Assembly (NCBI RefSeq): GCF_019602855.1
Contig: NZ_CP080766.1
Span: forward strand, 1-64,000
Source: Cupriavidus pinatubonensis
GTDB taxonomy: Bacteria; Pseudomonadota; Gammaproteobacteria; Burkholderiales; Burkholderiaceae
Length of the DNA stretch: 64,000 bases
Direction of reading: 5' to 3'
Part shown: positions 45,525-64,000 of the stretch, in pieces
Position numbering within the stretch: the stretch's first letter is position 1
How the letters are laid out: each line of letters begins with the position of its first letter
Position numbers and translations under genes: made by a program
The notes under the pieces: generated by a model
What the model saw: the letters and a program-made list of their open reading frames with translations, nothing else
Database searches by the model: none
What the model was told of the DNA's origin: nothing

Positions 45525-48194
45525 TCAGCCCTGCCGTAACAGTAGCGCGACAGGAAGCGCGCCGAGCACGTGCTGGATCCTCAGGCCGTCCGCGGCGAAC
45601 GCTTGCCCGGTGAGGGCGTCGACCCAGCAGCGCGCCTCGCCCGTGCCCGTGTCAATCCTGGTTCTGCCCCAGCGCGCCGGTGGCACAAGGGGAATGTCCG
45701 CCACCAGCGTAGCCCCCAGGCGGGAAACGACCGTCAACGCTTGCTGTTCGCCCAGCGTGCGCGCGAACGCCAGCACATGGTCGGCCAGCGGTCCTTTCGC
45801 CGCGAGCGGCTGGTAGTCCCCGTCCCGAAACAGCGCTTCGTGCGCACGGCGTGCCGCCAGTACATGGCGCACGATCTGCTGCTTGATGCGCCCGTCACGC
45901 CAGTCCGCCAGCCATTCAGCCCAGCCCGCCGGGCTTTCCAGTTGCACCTGCAGCCGTGCGTAGTCGACCGGGCGCCGGTTATCCGGATCGACGAGGCTCA
46001 AGTCCCAGTCTTCGCGCCCCTGGTAGCGGTCCGGCACACCCGGCGCCGTCAGCTGGATCATGACCTGGGCCAATCCGTTCATGGCACCGGCCGGGGCCAC
46101 GCGCTGGACGAACTGCCCGATCCGCGCGAGCAGGCCGCCATGCGGCCACCCGACCGCCAGCCCGCGCAGGAAGGCGTCGCAGGCGGCTTCGTAGGCGGTG
46201 TCCGGCATAGTCCAGTTGCCATGCAGCTTGGCCTCGCGAATGGCCTTTTGCTGCCATTGGGCGATGCGATCGAGAAACGCCTCCAGCGCGCCATCGCGCC
46301 CGAGCGCGTCGCGCGGCATGGGCCAGGCGCCAAGCATGGACTGATACAGCATCAGGCGGTCTGCCGGATCCGGCACCTGCGGCAGCGATGCCAGCAGCGC
46401 GGCAGCTTCGACTTCCCATGCCCGCACGGCCGCCGCCCATTCCTGCGGCACCTCGCTCAGTACCGCGAGGCGCATGCGCGCATCTTCGCCACGCTTGTGG
46501 TCGTGCGTGGCGGTGGCGAGCATGGCATGGGGAAAGGATTGCTGCCGCCGACCCATGGCTACATGGAAGTCCGTCACGGACAGTGCCATGGTCGCCGGAT
46601 GGCTGCCTACCTCGTTGCGCGACAGCAGCGGGCCATAGCGGTAGAACGCAGTGTCTTCGCCGGCCTTGGCGGCCAGCGCTGGCATCAGTTGCTGCAAGCG
46701 CCGCCGGACCTGCGCCGGCGCGCTGGCATCTGGCTCGCGCGTCCGCAGGCAGGCCAGGATGAAATCGAGCGCGGCAGCCTGTTCGGGCGCCAGGGTTTCG
46801 CGAGCGGTGCTGGCCGCTTCGTCTAGCATGGCCTGCTCGGCACGCAGCGCAGCCGCGTCGCGCCGGGCCGGCTCGCCGCTCATGTAGCTGCGATAGACCG
46901 GGATGGCTTCGAGCCAGCCCGTTAGCGCCCGCGCCAGCGCCGCACGCGTCAGGTCCCGCGTGGTGGGATCGGCAGATGCGTACGCGTGCAGCCGCGCGCA
47001 CGCGGTGTCAAACTCGGTGACAAGATGGTGCCGCAGGATCTGACGGCGCGCATCCGCCACGGCGACGGGGTAGCTGTCGGGGCGTCCGCCGGCCTGGCGC
47101 CACAAGGCATTGAGCGCAGCGGGGCCCGCCTCGCTGTGCAGTACGGCGGCAACCTCGTCCATGAAGTCGTAGCCGGTGGTCCCGTCCACGTGCCAGTCCG
47201 CAGGCAGTATCTCTCCCGGCGCCAGGATTTTCTCTATCACCAGCCAGGGACGATGGCCGGCATGCTGGTCCAGGCAATCACGCAGCTGTCGACAATAGGC
47301 CGCCGGATCGGCAAGCCCGTCCACGTGATCGACACGTACGCCGTCAATAACCCCTTCGCGCAGCAGCCGGAACACCAGCGCATGCGTGGCGGCAAATACA
47401 GTGGGCTCTTCCTGCCTGATGCCAACCAGGTCGCTGATCTCGAAGAAGCGCCGCCGGTTGAGCGCGGCTGCAGCGGTGCGCCACCACGCCAACCGATAGT
47501 GCTGGCGTTCCAGCAAGGCATGCAGGTGTTCGCGGCCGGCCTCGTGCGTGGCATCGAACCACGCGGTGTCCATCATGGCGTGCCGGGGCAGGCTCTCCGG
47601 CGCAAGCGGGAAGTCGTGTTCGAAATAGCGCAGCGATGCCGCGCCGCTTGCCGAGGTCCACACCACGCGCAAATCGCCGCGCGCGAGCGTTTCCCAGTAC
47701 GGATGGCCGAGTATGGGAACCAGCACCTTGCCGTGCAGCGTCGCATCGGGGGGCTGCCAGTCGATATCAAAGCACGCCCTGTGCTGGCTGTCCTGCCCGT
47801 GCGCCAGGACGTCGCGCCACCACGCGTTGTGCGTGGCATCGGCAGCCATGTGGTTGGGCACGATATCGAGGATCAGACCAAGTCCCGACTGGTGAGCCCG
47901 CTGTGCCAGCGCGCGCAGTGCGGCCTCGCCGCCAAGGGCCTCGCGCACGCGCGTGAAATCGGTCACGTCGTACCCGTGCGTGGAACCTGGGCGTGCGTCG
48001 GTCACCGGAGACAGGTAAAGGTGGCTCACGCCGAGCGCGGCGTAGTAGCCCACGACCCCGGCCGCGTCCGCCAGCGTGAAGCCGGGGTGCAGCTGCAGCC
48101 GCGCCGTGGCGCGCGGCGGCAGGTGTGCGTCACGCGCAGCCGGTTGCACCGGCGCGTCAGCGGGCGCCGCCGGCGCCATGGGCTTGCTCGCCAT
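45525..48194 (-). CDS. treY: Maltooligosyl trehalose synthase
   Basis: An 889-residue GH13 enzyme that isomerises the reducing-end alpha-1,4 bond of maltodextrins to alpha,alpha-1,1, giving maltooligosyl trehalose. Visible landmarks are ATARLQLHPGFTLADAAGVVGYYAALGVSHLYLSP at the N terminus, LGLILDIVPNHMA, the nucleophile region DGVRVDHVDGLADP, and YQGREDWDLSLVDPDNRRPVDY near the end. The substrate is the glucan chain and the product goes to TreZ, encoded just upstream with a 38 bp overlap. It is the last gene of the glycogen-trehalose string. Confidence 0.94.
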   Translation of the reverse strand: MASKPMAPAAPADAPVQPAARDAHLPPRATARLQLHPGFTLADAAGVVGYYAALGVSHLYLSPVTDARPGSTHGYDVTDFTRVREALGGEAALRALAQRAHQSGLGLILDIVPNHMAADATHNAWWRDVLAHGQDSQHRACFDIDWQPPDATLHGKVLVPILGHPYWETLARGDLRVVWTSASGAASLRYFEHDFPLAPESLPRHAMMDTAWFDATHEAGREHLHALLERQHYRLAWWRTAAAALNRRRFFEISDLVGIRQEEPTVFAATHALVFRLLREGVIDGVRVDHVDGLADPAAYCRQLRDCLDQHAGHRPWLVIEKILAPGEILPADWHVDGTTGYDFMDEVAAVLHSEAGPAALNALWRQAGGRPDSYPVAVADARRQILRHHLVTEFDTACARLHAYASADPTTRDLTRAALARALTGWLEAIPVYRSYMSGEPARRDAAALRAEQAMLDEAASTARETLAPEQAAALDFILACLRTREPDASAPAQVRRRLQQLMPALAAKAGEDTAFYRYGPLLSRNEVGSHPATMALSVTDFHVAMGRRQQSFPHAMLATATHDHKRGEDARMRLAVLSEVPQEWAAAVRAWEVEAAALLASLPQVPDPADRLMLYQSMLGAWPMPRDALGRDGALEAFLDRIAQWQQKAIREAKLHGNWTMPDTAYEAACDAFLRGLAVGWPHGGLLARIGQFVQRVAPAGAMNGLAQVMIQLTAPGVPDRYQGREDWDLSLVDPDNRRPVDYARLQVQLESPAGWAEWLADWRDGRIKQQIVRHVLAARRAHEALFRDGDYQPLAAKGPLADHVLAFARTLGEQQALTVVSRLGATLVADIPLVPPARWGRTRIDTGTGEARCWVDALTGQAFAADGLRIQHVLGALPVALLLRQG

Positions 48195-50142
48195 GGCCGG
48201 ACAGGATGGCGATGCAGCTCATGGCCGGCAGCGAACCGCCGGCGACGGCATCCGCGTGGCCGCTGGCTGTTTCGTGGAGCACCGCGTAACCCGGCGCGGG
48301 CGGCTGGCAAGCCGCGACATGCTCGCCCAGGTTCACCCAGATCGACAGGCACGTGCCGTCGCCCAGGCGCCAGCGTGCGCGCAGCGCCGCTGGTCCGAGC
48401 ACATCGACGCCCGAAATGCGCGCGCGCGGCAGCCGGTGCATGAGCCATTCGCGCCGGATGGCGAGCAGCCTGCGGTAGTAGCGCGTCCAGTCGTTCTCCA
48501 CATCCATCGGCGGGCGCGAGGCCTCGAATGTTGCCGGGTCGTTCGGGTCGGGAATCTCTAGCGCCTGAGATTCGTCGCGAAATGCGGCCATGCCCGCGAA
48601 TTCCTGCCTGCGCCCCTGGCGGACCGCCTCGGCCAATTCCGGCGGATGGCTTGTGAAGTAGTAGAAGGGCGTCTGCGCGCCGCATTCCTCGCCCATGAAC
48701 ACCAGCGGCACCTGCGGGCAAAGCAGTTGGAGGGCGACTGCCACGCGCAACGCATCCGGATCAGCCAGGGTAGCCAGCCTGTCGCCGAAGGCCCGGTTGC
48801 CGATCTGGTCATGGTTCTGCAGGAAGCTCACAAAGGCCGTGGGCGGCAGGTGGCCACTGGGCTTGCCCCGACGGACCGGCCCCTGCGCAGGATCGCATTC
48901 CGAGCGGTACGGCGACACTTCACCCTGGTAGGCGAAGCCTTCGCGCAGTACGCGGGCAAGGTGCCTCAGCGGTGTGTTCTGGCCTGCATTCTGGCTGGTG
49001 TTTGCCGGGCGCCCCGGGGTTGCGCCGTAGTCGCGATAGTAGCCGTCCTGTTCGCCGGTCAGCAGCACATGCAGCGCGTGGTGCGCGTCATCGTTCCATT
49101 GCGCATCGAAGCCCGCGGACAGCAGCGAGGCGTCGTTGTGGTCGTTTTCGAGCACCAGGTGGACATGGCGTCCTTGCAAGCCGTGCAACGCCCGCAGGTC
49201 CGACGGCAGCGTGGTGAGCCAGCCTTCGTCGTCGATCGCATGGACGGCGTCCAGGCGCAGGCCGTCGAAGCGGAATTCTTCCAGCCAGTAGCGCGCGTTT
49301 TCGGTAAAGAAGCGGCGCACTTCGCGGCGGCGGAAGTCAAGGGCAGGGCCCCACGGCGTCTGCCGGTCTTGACGGAAGAATGCGCTCGCATAGTGATGCA
49401 GGTAGTTGCCCTCCGGCCCGAAATGGTTGTACACCACGTCGAGCAACACCATCATGCCGAGGCTGTGGGCTTCATCGACCAGTGCGCGCAGGTCGTCAGG
49501 CTTGCCATAGCCGGACTCGGGGGCGAACGGCAGCACGCCGTCGTAGCCCCAGTTGCGCGCGCCGGGAAACTCGGCCAGCGGCATCAGTTCCACGGCGGTG
49601 AAGCCGAGCGCGGAAAGGCGCTGCAACTGCGCCATGGCTCCCGCATAGCCGCCGCACAGGCCGACGTGCAGTTCGCAGATGACGGCCTCGTGCCACGGTC
49701 GCCCACGCCAGTCGGGACACTTCCAGGGATAGGTCCGGGCCTTGGGCTGGCACGCGACGCTGGGGCCGTGCACATCGTTCGGTTGCCACCGTGAAGCCGG
49801 GTCGGGAAAGGTAGTGCCATCATCGAGCCGGAACCAGTAGCGCGTCCCGTCGGCGCACGGCACTGCAGCGCGGTACCAGCCGTTCTCGCAAGCCGTCATC
49901 CGCACCGGGCCCATGCCGGCGATTTCCAGTCGCACCGACTCCCCGCGCTGGGCGGCGTCCGGCGCCCACAGCCGAAAGCCGATGCGGCCTTCAGGCAGCC
50001 ACACCGGTCCGAAGGCATAACTGTGCGGATCGTCGTTGGCGGCGGGCACCTGCGGAGCGCTGGCCGAGAAGCTGTCCAGTGGCGCCAGCCGCGGCGTGGC
50101 CGAGGTTGCACCGGTGCCGAGGAAAAACGAAGTGAGGTTCAA
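48157..50142 (-). CDS. treZ: Malto-oligosyltrehalose trehalohydrolase
   Basis: A 661-residue GH13 enzyme that releases trehalose from maltooligosyl trehalose. An N-terminal E-set domain (FGPVWLPEGRIGFRLWAPDA) precedes the barrel, with MMVLLDVVYNHFGPEG, the nucleophile region FRFDGLRLDAVHAID, VHLVLENDHNDA (acid/base glutamate) and FLQNHDQIGNRAFG. I propose TTG 50142 as start because AGGAG lies six bases upstream; ATG 50220 is in frame but has no ribosome binding site, and the extra residues are unlike the family. The 174 bp gap to glgP is the largest in this gene string, so an internal promoter is possible. Confidence 0.92.
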   Translation of the reverse strand: MNLTSFFLGTGATSATPRLAPLDSFSASAPQVPAANDDPHSYAFGPVWLPEGRIGFRLWAPDAAQRGESVRLEIAGMGPVRMTACENGWYRAAVPCADGTRYWFRLDDGTTFPDPASRWQPNDVHGPSVACQPKARTYPWKCPDWRGRPWHEAVICELHVGLCGGYAGAMAQLQRLSALGFTAVELMPLAEFPGARNWGYDGVLPFAPESGYGKPDDLRALVDEAHSLGMMVLLDVVYNHFGPEGNYLHHYASAFFRQDRQTPWGPALDFRRREVRRFFTENARYWLEEFRFDGLRLDAVHAIDDEGWLTTLPSDLRALHGLQGRHVHLVLENDHNDASLLSAGFDAQWNDDAHHALHVLLTGEQDGYYRDYGATPGRPANTSQNAGQNTPLRHLARVLREGFAYQGEVSPYRSECDPAQGPVRRGKPSGHLPPTAFVSFLQNHDQIGNRAFGDRLATLADPDALRVAVALQLLCPQVPLVFMGEECGAQTPFYYFTSHPPELAEAVRQGRRQEFAGMAAFRDESQALEIPDPNDPATFEASRPPMDVENDWTRYYRRLLAIRREWLMHRLPRARISGVDVLGPAALRARWRLGDGTCLSIWVNLGEHVAACQPPAPGYAVLHETASGHADAVAGGSLPAMSCIAILSGHGEQAHGAGGAR

Positions 50143-50316
50143 GATCAGCTCCTGGGCCTGAAAGGATCGGTTCCAGTGGGAGAAAATTGCCGCAAGCCGG
50201 TGGGATGTTGCGAACTCCATGCCAGGTGGCGGCCGCTGCGCGGGCCGGCACCGGGGCCGGCTGCGCACCAGCCGGCATGGCGGGTTCCAGTACGGGGTTG
50301 TAGAAAGTGCATATGC

Positions 50317-52863
<2,547 letters not shown>

Positions 52864-52887
52864 GAACGACCTCCGTAGCGTGATGGT

Positions 52888-55085
52888 TCAGCGCTGGCGC
52901 GGCGGGCCGGGAACCCGGCCGTGACGCACGGCCTGTGCCCGGGTGCGCATTGCCGGGGCGTCAAAGAGCCGGCGTACGTCCGCGTCAAGCCTGCGCTGCC
53001 AGTTGGGGTGGCCTGCCGTGGTCCCGGGCAGGTTCGCCTGCTCGGACACGCCAAGCAGGTCTTCCACCGGCAGCAGGCGCAGCGGCGTGCGCGTGCGGCC
53101 CAGCCAGGCCAGCACGGCGTCCAGTGGCGGATGCTCCGGATCGGGCGCCGTCCCGCTGGCCAGGCCAGCATCGCACAGCGCCTGCCACAGCGCCGTGCGC
53201 TCGCGCACACGGGCGGCGTGTACGCCTTCCGGCGTTTCGTCCTGCGCCAGCAGGCCCAACTGCTCGCGCCATGTCAGGTCCCGGCCTTGCCACCAGCCCG
53301 CGACCGTGGGCAAGTCGTGCGTAGACGTGGTGGCCACGGCGTGCCGCGGCCACGCTTCGGCGGGCAGGAACGGCGGCGTGTCCGTGGCTGCAGACGCCGG
53401 GCTGTCGTTGTCGTCCGGTTTCAGTGTTTCGCGCTCAAACCACAGCACGTCGATGCCCAGCACGCCGCGCCCGGCGAGTGCGCTGTCCAGATGCGCCGGC
53501 ACCGTGCCAAGGTTTTCGCCGATGATGATTGCGTGGTGCCGCCACGATTCCAGCGCCACCAGCCGCAACAACTCCTGCATCGGGAAGGCGAGATAGGCGC
53601 CGTCGCGCGCGGAGGCGCCAGCGGGCACCAGCCACATGCGCGCCAGCCCCAGCACGTGGTCGATGCGCAAGCCGCCCGCATGCGCCAGGTTGGCACGCAG
53701 CATCTCGATGAACGCCCCGTAGCCGCGCTGGCGCAGCCTTCGCGGCGAAAATACGGTGACGCCCCAGTCCTGCCCGTGCGGGTTGTAAACATCGGGCGGC
53801 GCGCCCGCGTGGAAGCCCGGCAGTATGTCCTGCTGGCGCGACCACGCCTGGCTGCCGCCGTGATCGGCGCCGACTGCGAGGTCGCCGATCACGCCAATGG
53901 CCATGCCAGCGTCCCGCGCCGCGCGCTGCGCCCGCGCCAGGCCGTCGTCCGCGAGCCATTGCAGGAAGATGTGGTACTCGATCTCCTGCGGATGCGCGAC
54001 TGCGAACGCGGTCACGGCTGCATCGGTCGGGGACCGCAGCGTCACGGGCCAGCAACGCCAGTCCGCGGAGCCGTTGGCGTTCATGGGGTTGGCTGCCTCG
54101 CCGAGGCGGCTCGCCTGGATCGCCTCATAGCACGCGTGGTCGTGCAGCGCCGTGCCGCCGCGTGCACGGAACGCGGCGCACGCATCCAGCGACGCTTGCG
54201 GCAAGAGGTGCGCACGGTGCTGCCATAGCCAGCGCAACACCGAAAGGCGCAGGCGCGAGATGTTCGCCCAATCGATCTCGCTGCGCGACTCATGCTGCGC
54301 GAATGCCGTGCCGACGTTAAGCGCCGCCATCGCGCTATCGACCGCTTCCTGGCCGAATGCCGCCGCCGGGTCGGCGTAGAGCGGGTTGTGGAACAGCCGG
54401 CTGGACGGCGAGTAAGGGCTGTAGCGATCCGGCAGCGCGGCAAAGCCAGCATGGAGCGGGTTGATTGCCACCGCATCCGCGTGCTGGCGGGCAGCGGCCT
54501 CGCAGCACTGTGCGAGCGCGGTCAGGTCGCCCATGCCAGTCGGTGCGCCGCGACGCAGCGCATAGAGCTGCACGGCCAGGCCCCATGCGCGTTCGCCCGC
54601 TGTGCGGCGGCCGGCTTCGCGCAGTGCGTCCTCCACGCCGAAGCAGCGCGGCGGGGCGACGGCCAGGACGGTCTCCGCCTCGCCGATGTGCAGGCAGTGG
54701 TAGCCACACACGGCCACGGGCGACAGGCGCAGCGTCCCGTTCCCGGCAGGCTGCGCGGTGCCGTCGAGGTGGCTGCCGTCCTCGAGTTGGATCCGGTACG
54801 GCCTGGCTTCGGCGCCATTGGGCCAGGGAATATCAATGGGCTCACCCGGGTCCGCCGTGATCAGCGGGGGCAGTCCCAGCGCGGCGTCTTCCGCATCGAG
54901 GCGTGCGCCGGAGGCCCGGCATTGCGCGGGCGTGTCGCAGGACAGCGCCAGGCCCTGCAGTATGCGCCGCAGTGCGTCGTCCGGAACCTGTTGCGGCCGG
55001 CCCCAGGCATCGAGCCAGCGTGGCTGTACGCCGACGTGCACGGCGAGCGCATGCAATGCGTCTGTATCGGAGGGGGTCTTGGGGC

Positions 55086-55089
<4 letters not shown>
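52888..55089 (-). CDS. malQ: 4-Alpha-glucanotransferase
   Basis: A 733-residue GH77 enzyme that transfers maltodextrin segments between chains. The N terminus carries the extended MalQ-specific region. GH77 landmarks include INPLHAGFAALPDRYSPYSPSSR, GVIGDLAVGADHGGSQAW, the nucleophile region LRIDHVLGLARMW, and IIGENLGTVP (acid/base glutamate), then TSTHDLPTVAGWW. The ATG overlaps the glgX stop codon as ATGA (55086-55089). Here it probably remodels short oligosaccharides for GlgP and TreY. Confidence 0.93.
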
Positions 55090-57313
<2,224 letters not shown>

Positions 57314-57317
<4 letters not shown>

Positions 57318-59562
57318 GCCTGCGTTCCGGCGTGCTGCAGGATCACCGTGGCCAGCGGCGGCAGCGTCAGCAAGACGGAGGCCTCCTGTCCATGCGATGG
57401 CACCGGCTCGGCGGTCACGGCACCGCCATTGCCCAGGTTGCTGCCGCCGTAACACGCCGCGTCGGTGTTGAGCCGCTCATGCCAGCAGCCTTCGGACGGC
57501 ACGCCGATCCGGTAGCCGTACCGCGGCACTGGCGTCATATTCGTGACGGCCAGCACGACGTCTCCGCTGCCGGGCGCCGGACGGCGCAGCCACGCGAATA
57601 CACTGTTCTGGTGATCGTCGCCGACTACCCACTGGAAGCCGGCGGGCGAATGGTCGAGTTCATGCAAGGCAGGCAACTCCCGGTAGAGCGCATTGAGGTC
57701 GCGCACCAGCGTGTGGACGCCGCGGTGCATCGGATGGTCGAGCAGTGCCCAGTCGAGCTCGGCGTCGTGGTTCCATTCCTGCCACTGGGCCAGTTCACCG
57801 CCCATGAACAGCAGCTTCTTGCCCGGATGGGCCCACATGAAGCCGTAGTAGGCGCGCAGTCCGGCGAAGCGCTGCCAGTCGTCGCCCGGGCACTTGCGCA
57901 GCATCGAGCCTTTGCCGTGCACGACTTCGTCGTGCGACAGCGGCAGCACGAACGCTTCCGACCACGCGTAGACGGTGCCGAACGTCATGTCCTGGTGGTG
58001 CCACGCGCGGTGAATCGGATCCAGCGACAGGTAGCGCAGCGTGTCGTGCATCCAGCCCATATTCCACTTGAAGTCGAAGCCGAGCCCGCCGCTGGCCGCG
58101 CTGGCTGTCACGCCAGGCCACGCTGTGGATTCCTCGGCAATGGTGAGCGCGCCGGGGCAGCGTTCATGCACGACGGTGTTGAGTTCGCGCAGGAAGGCGA
58201 CTGCCTCCAGGTTCTCGCGTCCGCCGAAGCGGTTAGGCACCCATTGGTCGGGGGCGCGGCTGTAGTCGCGGTAGAGCATGGAGGCCACCGCATCGACGCG
58301 CAGGCCGTCGACGTGGAAGTGTTCGAGCCAGTGCAGCGCGCCCGCCAGCAGGAAGCCGCGCACTTCGTTGCGCCCAAGGTTGTAGATCAGCGTATTCCAG
58401 TCCTGGTGGAAGCCTTCGCGCGGGTCTTCGTGCTCGTAGAGCGCGGTGCCATCGAAGCGCGCCAGCCCGTGTGGATCCGTCGGGAAATGCGCGGGTACCC
58501 AATCGAGGATGACGCCGATGCCGTCGCGGTGACAGCGATCGATAAAGGCCGCGAACGCCTGCGGGGGTCCCAGTCGCGCCGTGGGCGCGTAGAGCGACAG
58601 CGGTTGGTAGCCCCACGAGCCGCCGAACGGGTGCTCCGTCACGGGCAGCAGTTCGATGTGCGTGAAGCCCAGTTCGTGGACATAGGGGATGAGCCGGTCG
58701 GCCAGCACCTCCCAGCCGCGTGCCGGGTCGTTGGCCGCGCGCAGCCAGGAGCCGACGTGGACCTCGTAGATCGACAGCGGCGCCGCATACGGATCGACGG
58801 CATTGCGCAGGCGCATCCACTCATCGTCCTGCCACGCGAACGGAGGCGCGGAAACCTGCGGCTGCGTCACGACCGATGCCGTTGCTGGCGGCGCCTCGGT
58901 CGCCAGCGCGAGCGGGTCGGCCTTGTCGGGCAATTGCGCGTCATGCGGGTCCAGCAAGTCGAACTTGTAGCGGCAGCCGGGCCGCGCGCCCATGGCTTCG
59001 GGAATGAAGAGTTCCCAGACGCCGCTCGGGTGGCGCAGCCGCATGGGATGCCGCGCGGGCTGCCAGCCGTTGAAATCGCCGATGACCGACACGCGCCGGG
59101 CGTTGGGCGCCCACACCGCAAAGCGCACACCCTGGACGCCGTCCACGTTGCGCCACTGTGCGCCAAGACAGGCCCCAAGCTCGAAGTGCCGGCCTTCGGC
59201 AATGAGGTGCAGGTCCAGCTCGCCCAGCAGCAGTCCGAACGCATAAGGATCGTGGCTCACCTGCTGAGTGCCGTTGTGCCAGCGGACCAGGAGCTGGTAG
59301 ACGGAGACCCCGGCGGGCAGGCGGCCGGTGAACACGCCGCCCGCGTGCAGCGGCGTCATGGGGGCCAGCGGTTCACCCCGCGAATCGGCCAGCATCACGG
59401 AGTGCGCCCCGGGCACGCAGGCGCGCACGATCAGCGTATCGCCGTCGCGATGCGGGCCCAGAATCGCAAACGGATCGCGATGCCGACCTTCAACCAGCGC
59501 GCCCAACTCGCCGTCGGATATGGTTTGCGTCCGTCGCTCGGGCGGCCGGGTGTCGACTCGGT

Positions 59563-59566
<4 letters not shown>
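57314..59566 (-). CDS. glgB: 1,4-Alpha-glucan branching enzyme
   Basis: A 750-residue GH13 branching enzyme with the long form of the N terminus: an extra N1 module (residues about 20-115, [16 protein letters not shown]) before the CBM48 module ([23 protein letters not shown]). Barrel landmarks are [23 protein letters not shown], the nucleophile region [33 protein letters not shown] and [14 protein letters not shown]. It makes alpha-1,6 branches in the glucan elongated by GlgE. Start and stop both take part in ATGA overlaps with neighbours. Confidence 0.95.
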
Positions 59567-62928
<3,362 letters not shown>

Positions 62929-62961
62929 CCGTATCTCCGTATGCCTTCGGTCGCCGCGCCT

Positions 62962-64000
62962 TCATGCGCCGTGCGGATCGGCGGAGGCCGGAGGCCTGGC
63001 ATTGCGCTGTACCGGCTTGCCGATTGGGGTGATGTGCCACAGCGCAAACGGCAGCCGCGCCGGGTCAAGGCGGATGCGCTGGCGCTTGCCATGCCATGCG
63101 AAGCGGTGTTCGTCCATCAGGTCCTGCACGGCAACGCTGCCGTGATCCGGGAGGCCCCATTCCCATAGCGGGATTTCCACCGTGGCTTCCTGCGGCGCGT
63201 GCGGGTCCATGCTGATCGCCGCGAGCAGCACGTCGTCGCCGAATGTGGATTCCGTGCCGGGCACGAAGCGCGCGAAGTAAAGCACCGCGTCGTTGCCCGC
63301 GGGATAGATGCGCAGGCCCAGGTGGCTTTGGAGTGCCGGATGGCCGAGCCGGATCTGGTTCAGCCGCGTGATTTCCGCCACGATGTTGCCGGGCTGGTGC
63401 CAGTTGCGGGCACGGATCTGGTACTTCTCGGAGTCGAGATATTCCTCGCGCACCTTGCCGTCGAGCACCAGAGGCGCGGACTCGCACAGCTCGAACCCGC
63501 TGTACATGCCCCACAGGCCGGACAACAGCGTGGCCAGCGCCGCGCGGATCAGGAACGCCGGACGTCCGCCACGATGCAGGAAGTACGGGTTGATGTCGGG
63601 TGTGTTGACGAAGAAATGCGGGCGGAAGAACTCGCGCAGCGGCCCCTGCGTGAGCTCCGTCATGTACTCGGTCAGTTCGGCGCGCGTATTGCGCCACGTG
63701 AAGTACGTGTATGACTGGGTGAAGCCGAGCTTGGCCAGCCGCGCCATCATCTTCGGGCGCGTGAACGCTTCGGCCAGGAAGATGGTGTCGGGGTGCCGTG
63801 CGCGCACGTCGGCAATCATCCATTCCCAGAACGGCAAGGGCTTGGTGTGCGGATTGTCCACGCGGAAGATGCGCACGCCATGCTCGACCCAGAACATCAC
63901 CACGTCGCGCAGAGCCTGCCACAGTGCCGCGGCGGCTGGCGCGGCCGCGTAGAAGTCGACATTGACGATGTCCTCGTACTTCTTGGGCGGGTTTTCGGCG
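62962..64000 (-). CDS. glgE: Alpha-1,4-glucan:maltose-1-phosphate maltosyltransferase (partial)
   Basis: The 3' part of a GH13_3 enzyme; the reading frame continues past the window end, where it reads [20 protein letters not shown]. Visible signatures are [29 protein letters not shown] (nucleophile aspartate), [12 protein letters not shown] (acid/base glutamate) and [18 protein letters not shown]. GlgE adds maltose from maltose-1-phosphate to the glucan chain. The in-frame ATG near 63903 is internal and should not be used as a start. It is the first visible gene of the glycogen-trehalose string; the promoter lies outside the window. Confidence 0.95.
   Translation of the reverse strand, partial: AENPPKKYEDIVNVDFYAAAPAAAALWQALRDVVMFWVEHGVRIFRVDNPHTKPLPFWEWMIADVRARHPDTIFLAEAFTRPKMMARLAKLGFTQSYTYFTWRNTRAELTEYMTELTQGPLREFFRPHFFVNTPDINPYFLHRGGRPAFLIRAALATLLSGLWGMYSGFELCESAPLVLDGKVREEYLDSEKYQIRARNWHQPGNIVAEITRLNQIRLGHPALQSHLGLRIYPAGNDAVLYFARFVPGTESTFGDDVLLAAISMDPHAPQEATVEIPLWEWGLPDHGSVAVQDLMDEHRFAWHGKRQRIRLDPARLPFALWHITPIGKPVQRNARPPASADPHGA

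Overview
The window is about 64 kb of high-GC bacterial DNA with dense coding on both strands, GTG/TTG starts and ATGA stop/start overlaps. Gene content (AlaC, the mms valine-catabolism genes, MetE/MetR, a double-length UvrA, a GlgE/TreS glycogen-trehalose operon) points to a betaproteobacterium of the Burkholderiaceae. Cupriavidus or Ralstonia is most likely, perhaps on a second chromosome; this assignment is an inference from gene content. I saw no rRNA, tRNA, insertion sequence, CRISPR array or replication origin.

Layout. 1-6.8 kb: a 5'-truncated FAD-linked oxidase, an MBL-fold hydrolase, a PadR regulator (YqjI-like) with a flavin siderophore-interacting reductase (YqjH-like), a small lipoprotein, a Phd/VapC-type toxin-antitoxin pair behind a perfect palindrome, and the aminotransferase AlaC. 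6.8-11.9 kb: an AraC-type regulator divergent from a tightly packed operon of little-known genes (a small protein, a Dabb-like protein, an SDR lacking its Rossmann half, a quinone-oxidoreductase-like dehydrogenase, a DUF1329 protein). 12-18.7 kb: a valine catabolic operon (acyl-CoA dehydrogenase, mmsA, mmsB, enoyl-CoA hydratase, 3-hydroxyisobutyryl-CoA hydrolase) with a divergent AraC/MmsR-like activator. 18.7-24.2 kb: a membrane diguanylate cyclase, a 50-residue membrane peptide gene, a methyltransferase, and an ECF sigma/anti-sigma pair divergent from a metallophosphoesterase-cupredoxin operon. Both ECF-side promoters appear to carry the same two-part motif.

24.2-36 kb: a Nudix-MBL fusion, two lipoproteins (one DUF1254/DUF1214), a strong bidirectional terminator, a TonB receptor, metE with divergent metR and a MetR box, an ACT-like protein divergent from an Lrp/AsnC regulator, and ribA. 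36-41.9 kb: a 1957-residue UvrA with four ABC ATPase cassettes, preceded by a perfect LexA box. 42-45.5 kb: small secreted, hydrophilic or BON-domain proteins that look like an envelope-stress set.

45.5-64 kb: one minus-strand gene string, glgE (cut by the window end), treS-maltokinase fusion, glgB, glgX, malQ, glgP, treZ, treY. Together these can convert trehalose to maltose, to maltose-1-phosphate and to branched alpha-glucan, and return the glucan to trehalose or glucose-1-phosphate. Four of these genes are joined by 4-base ATGA overlaps, which suggests translational coupling.
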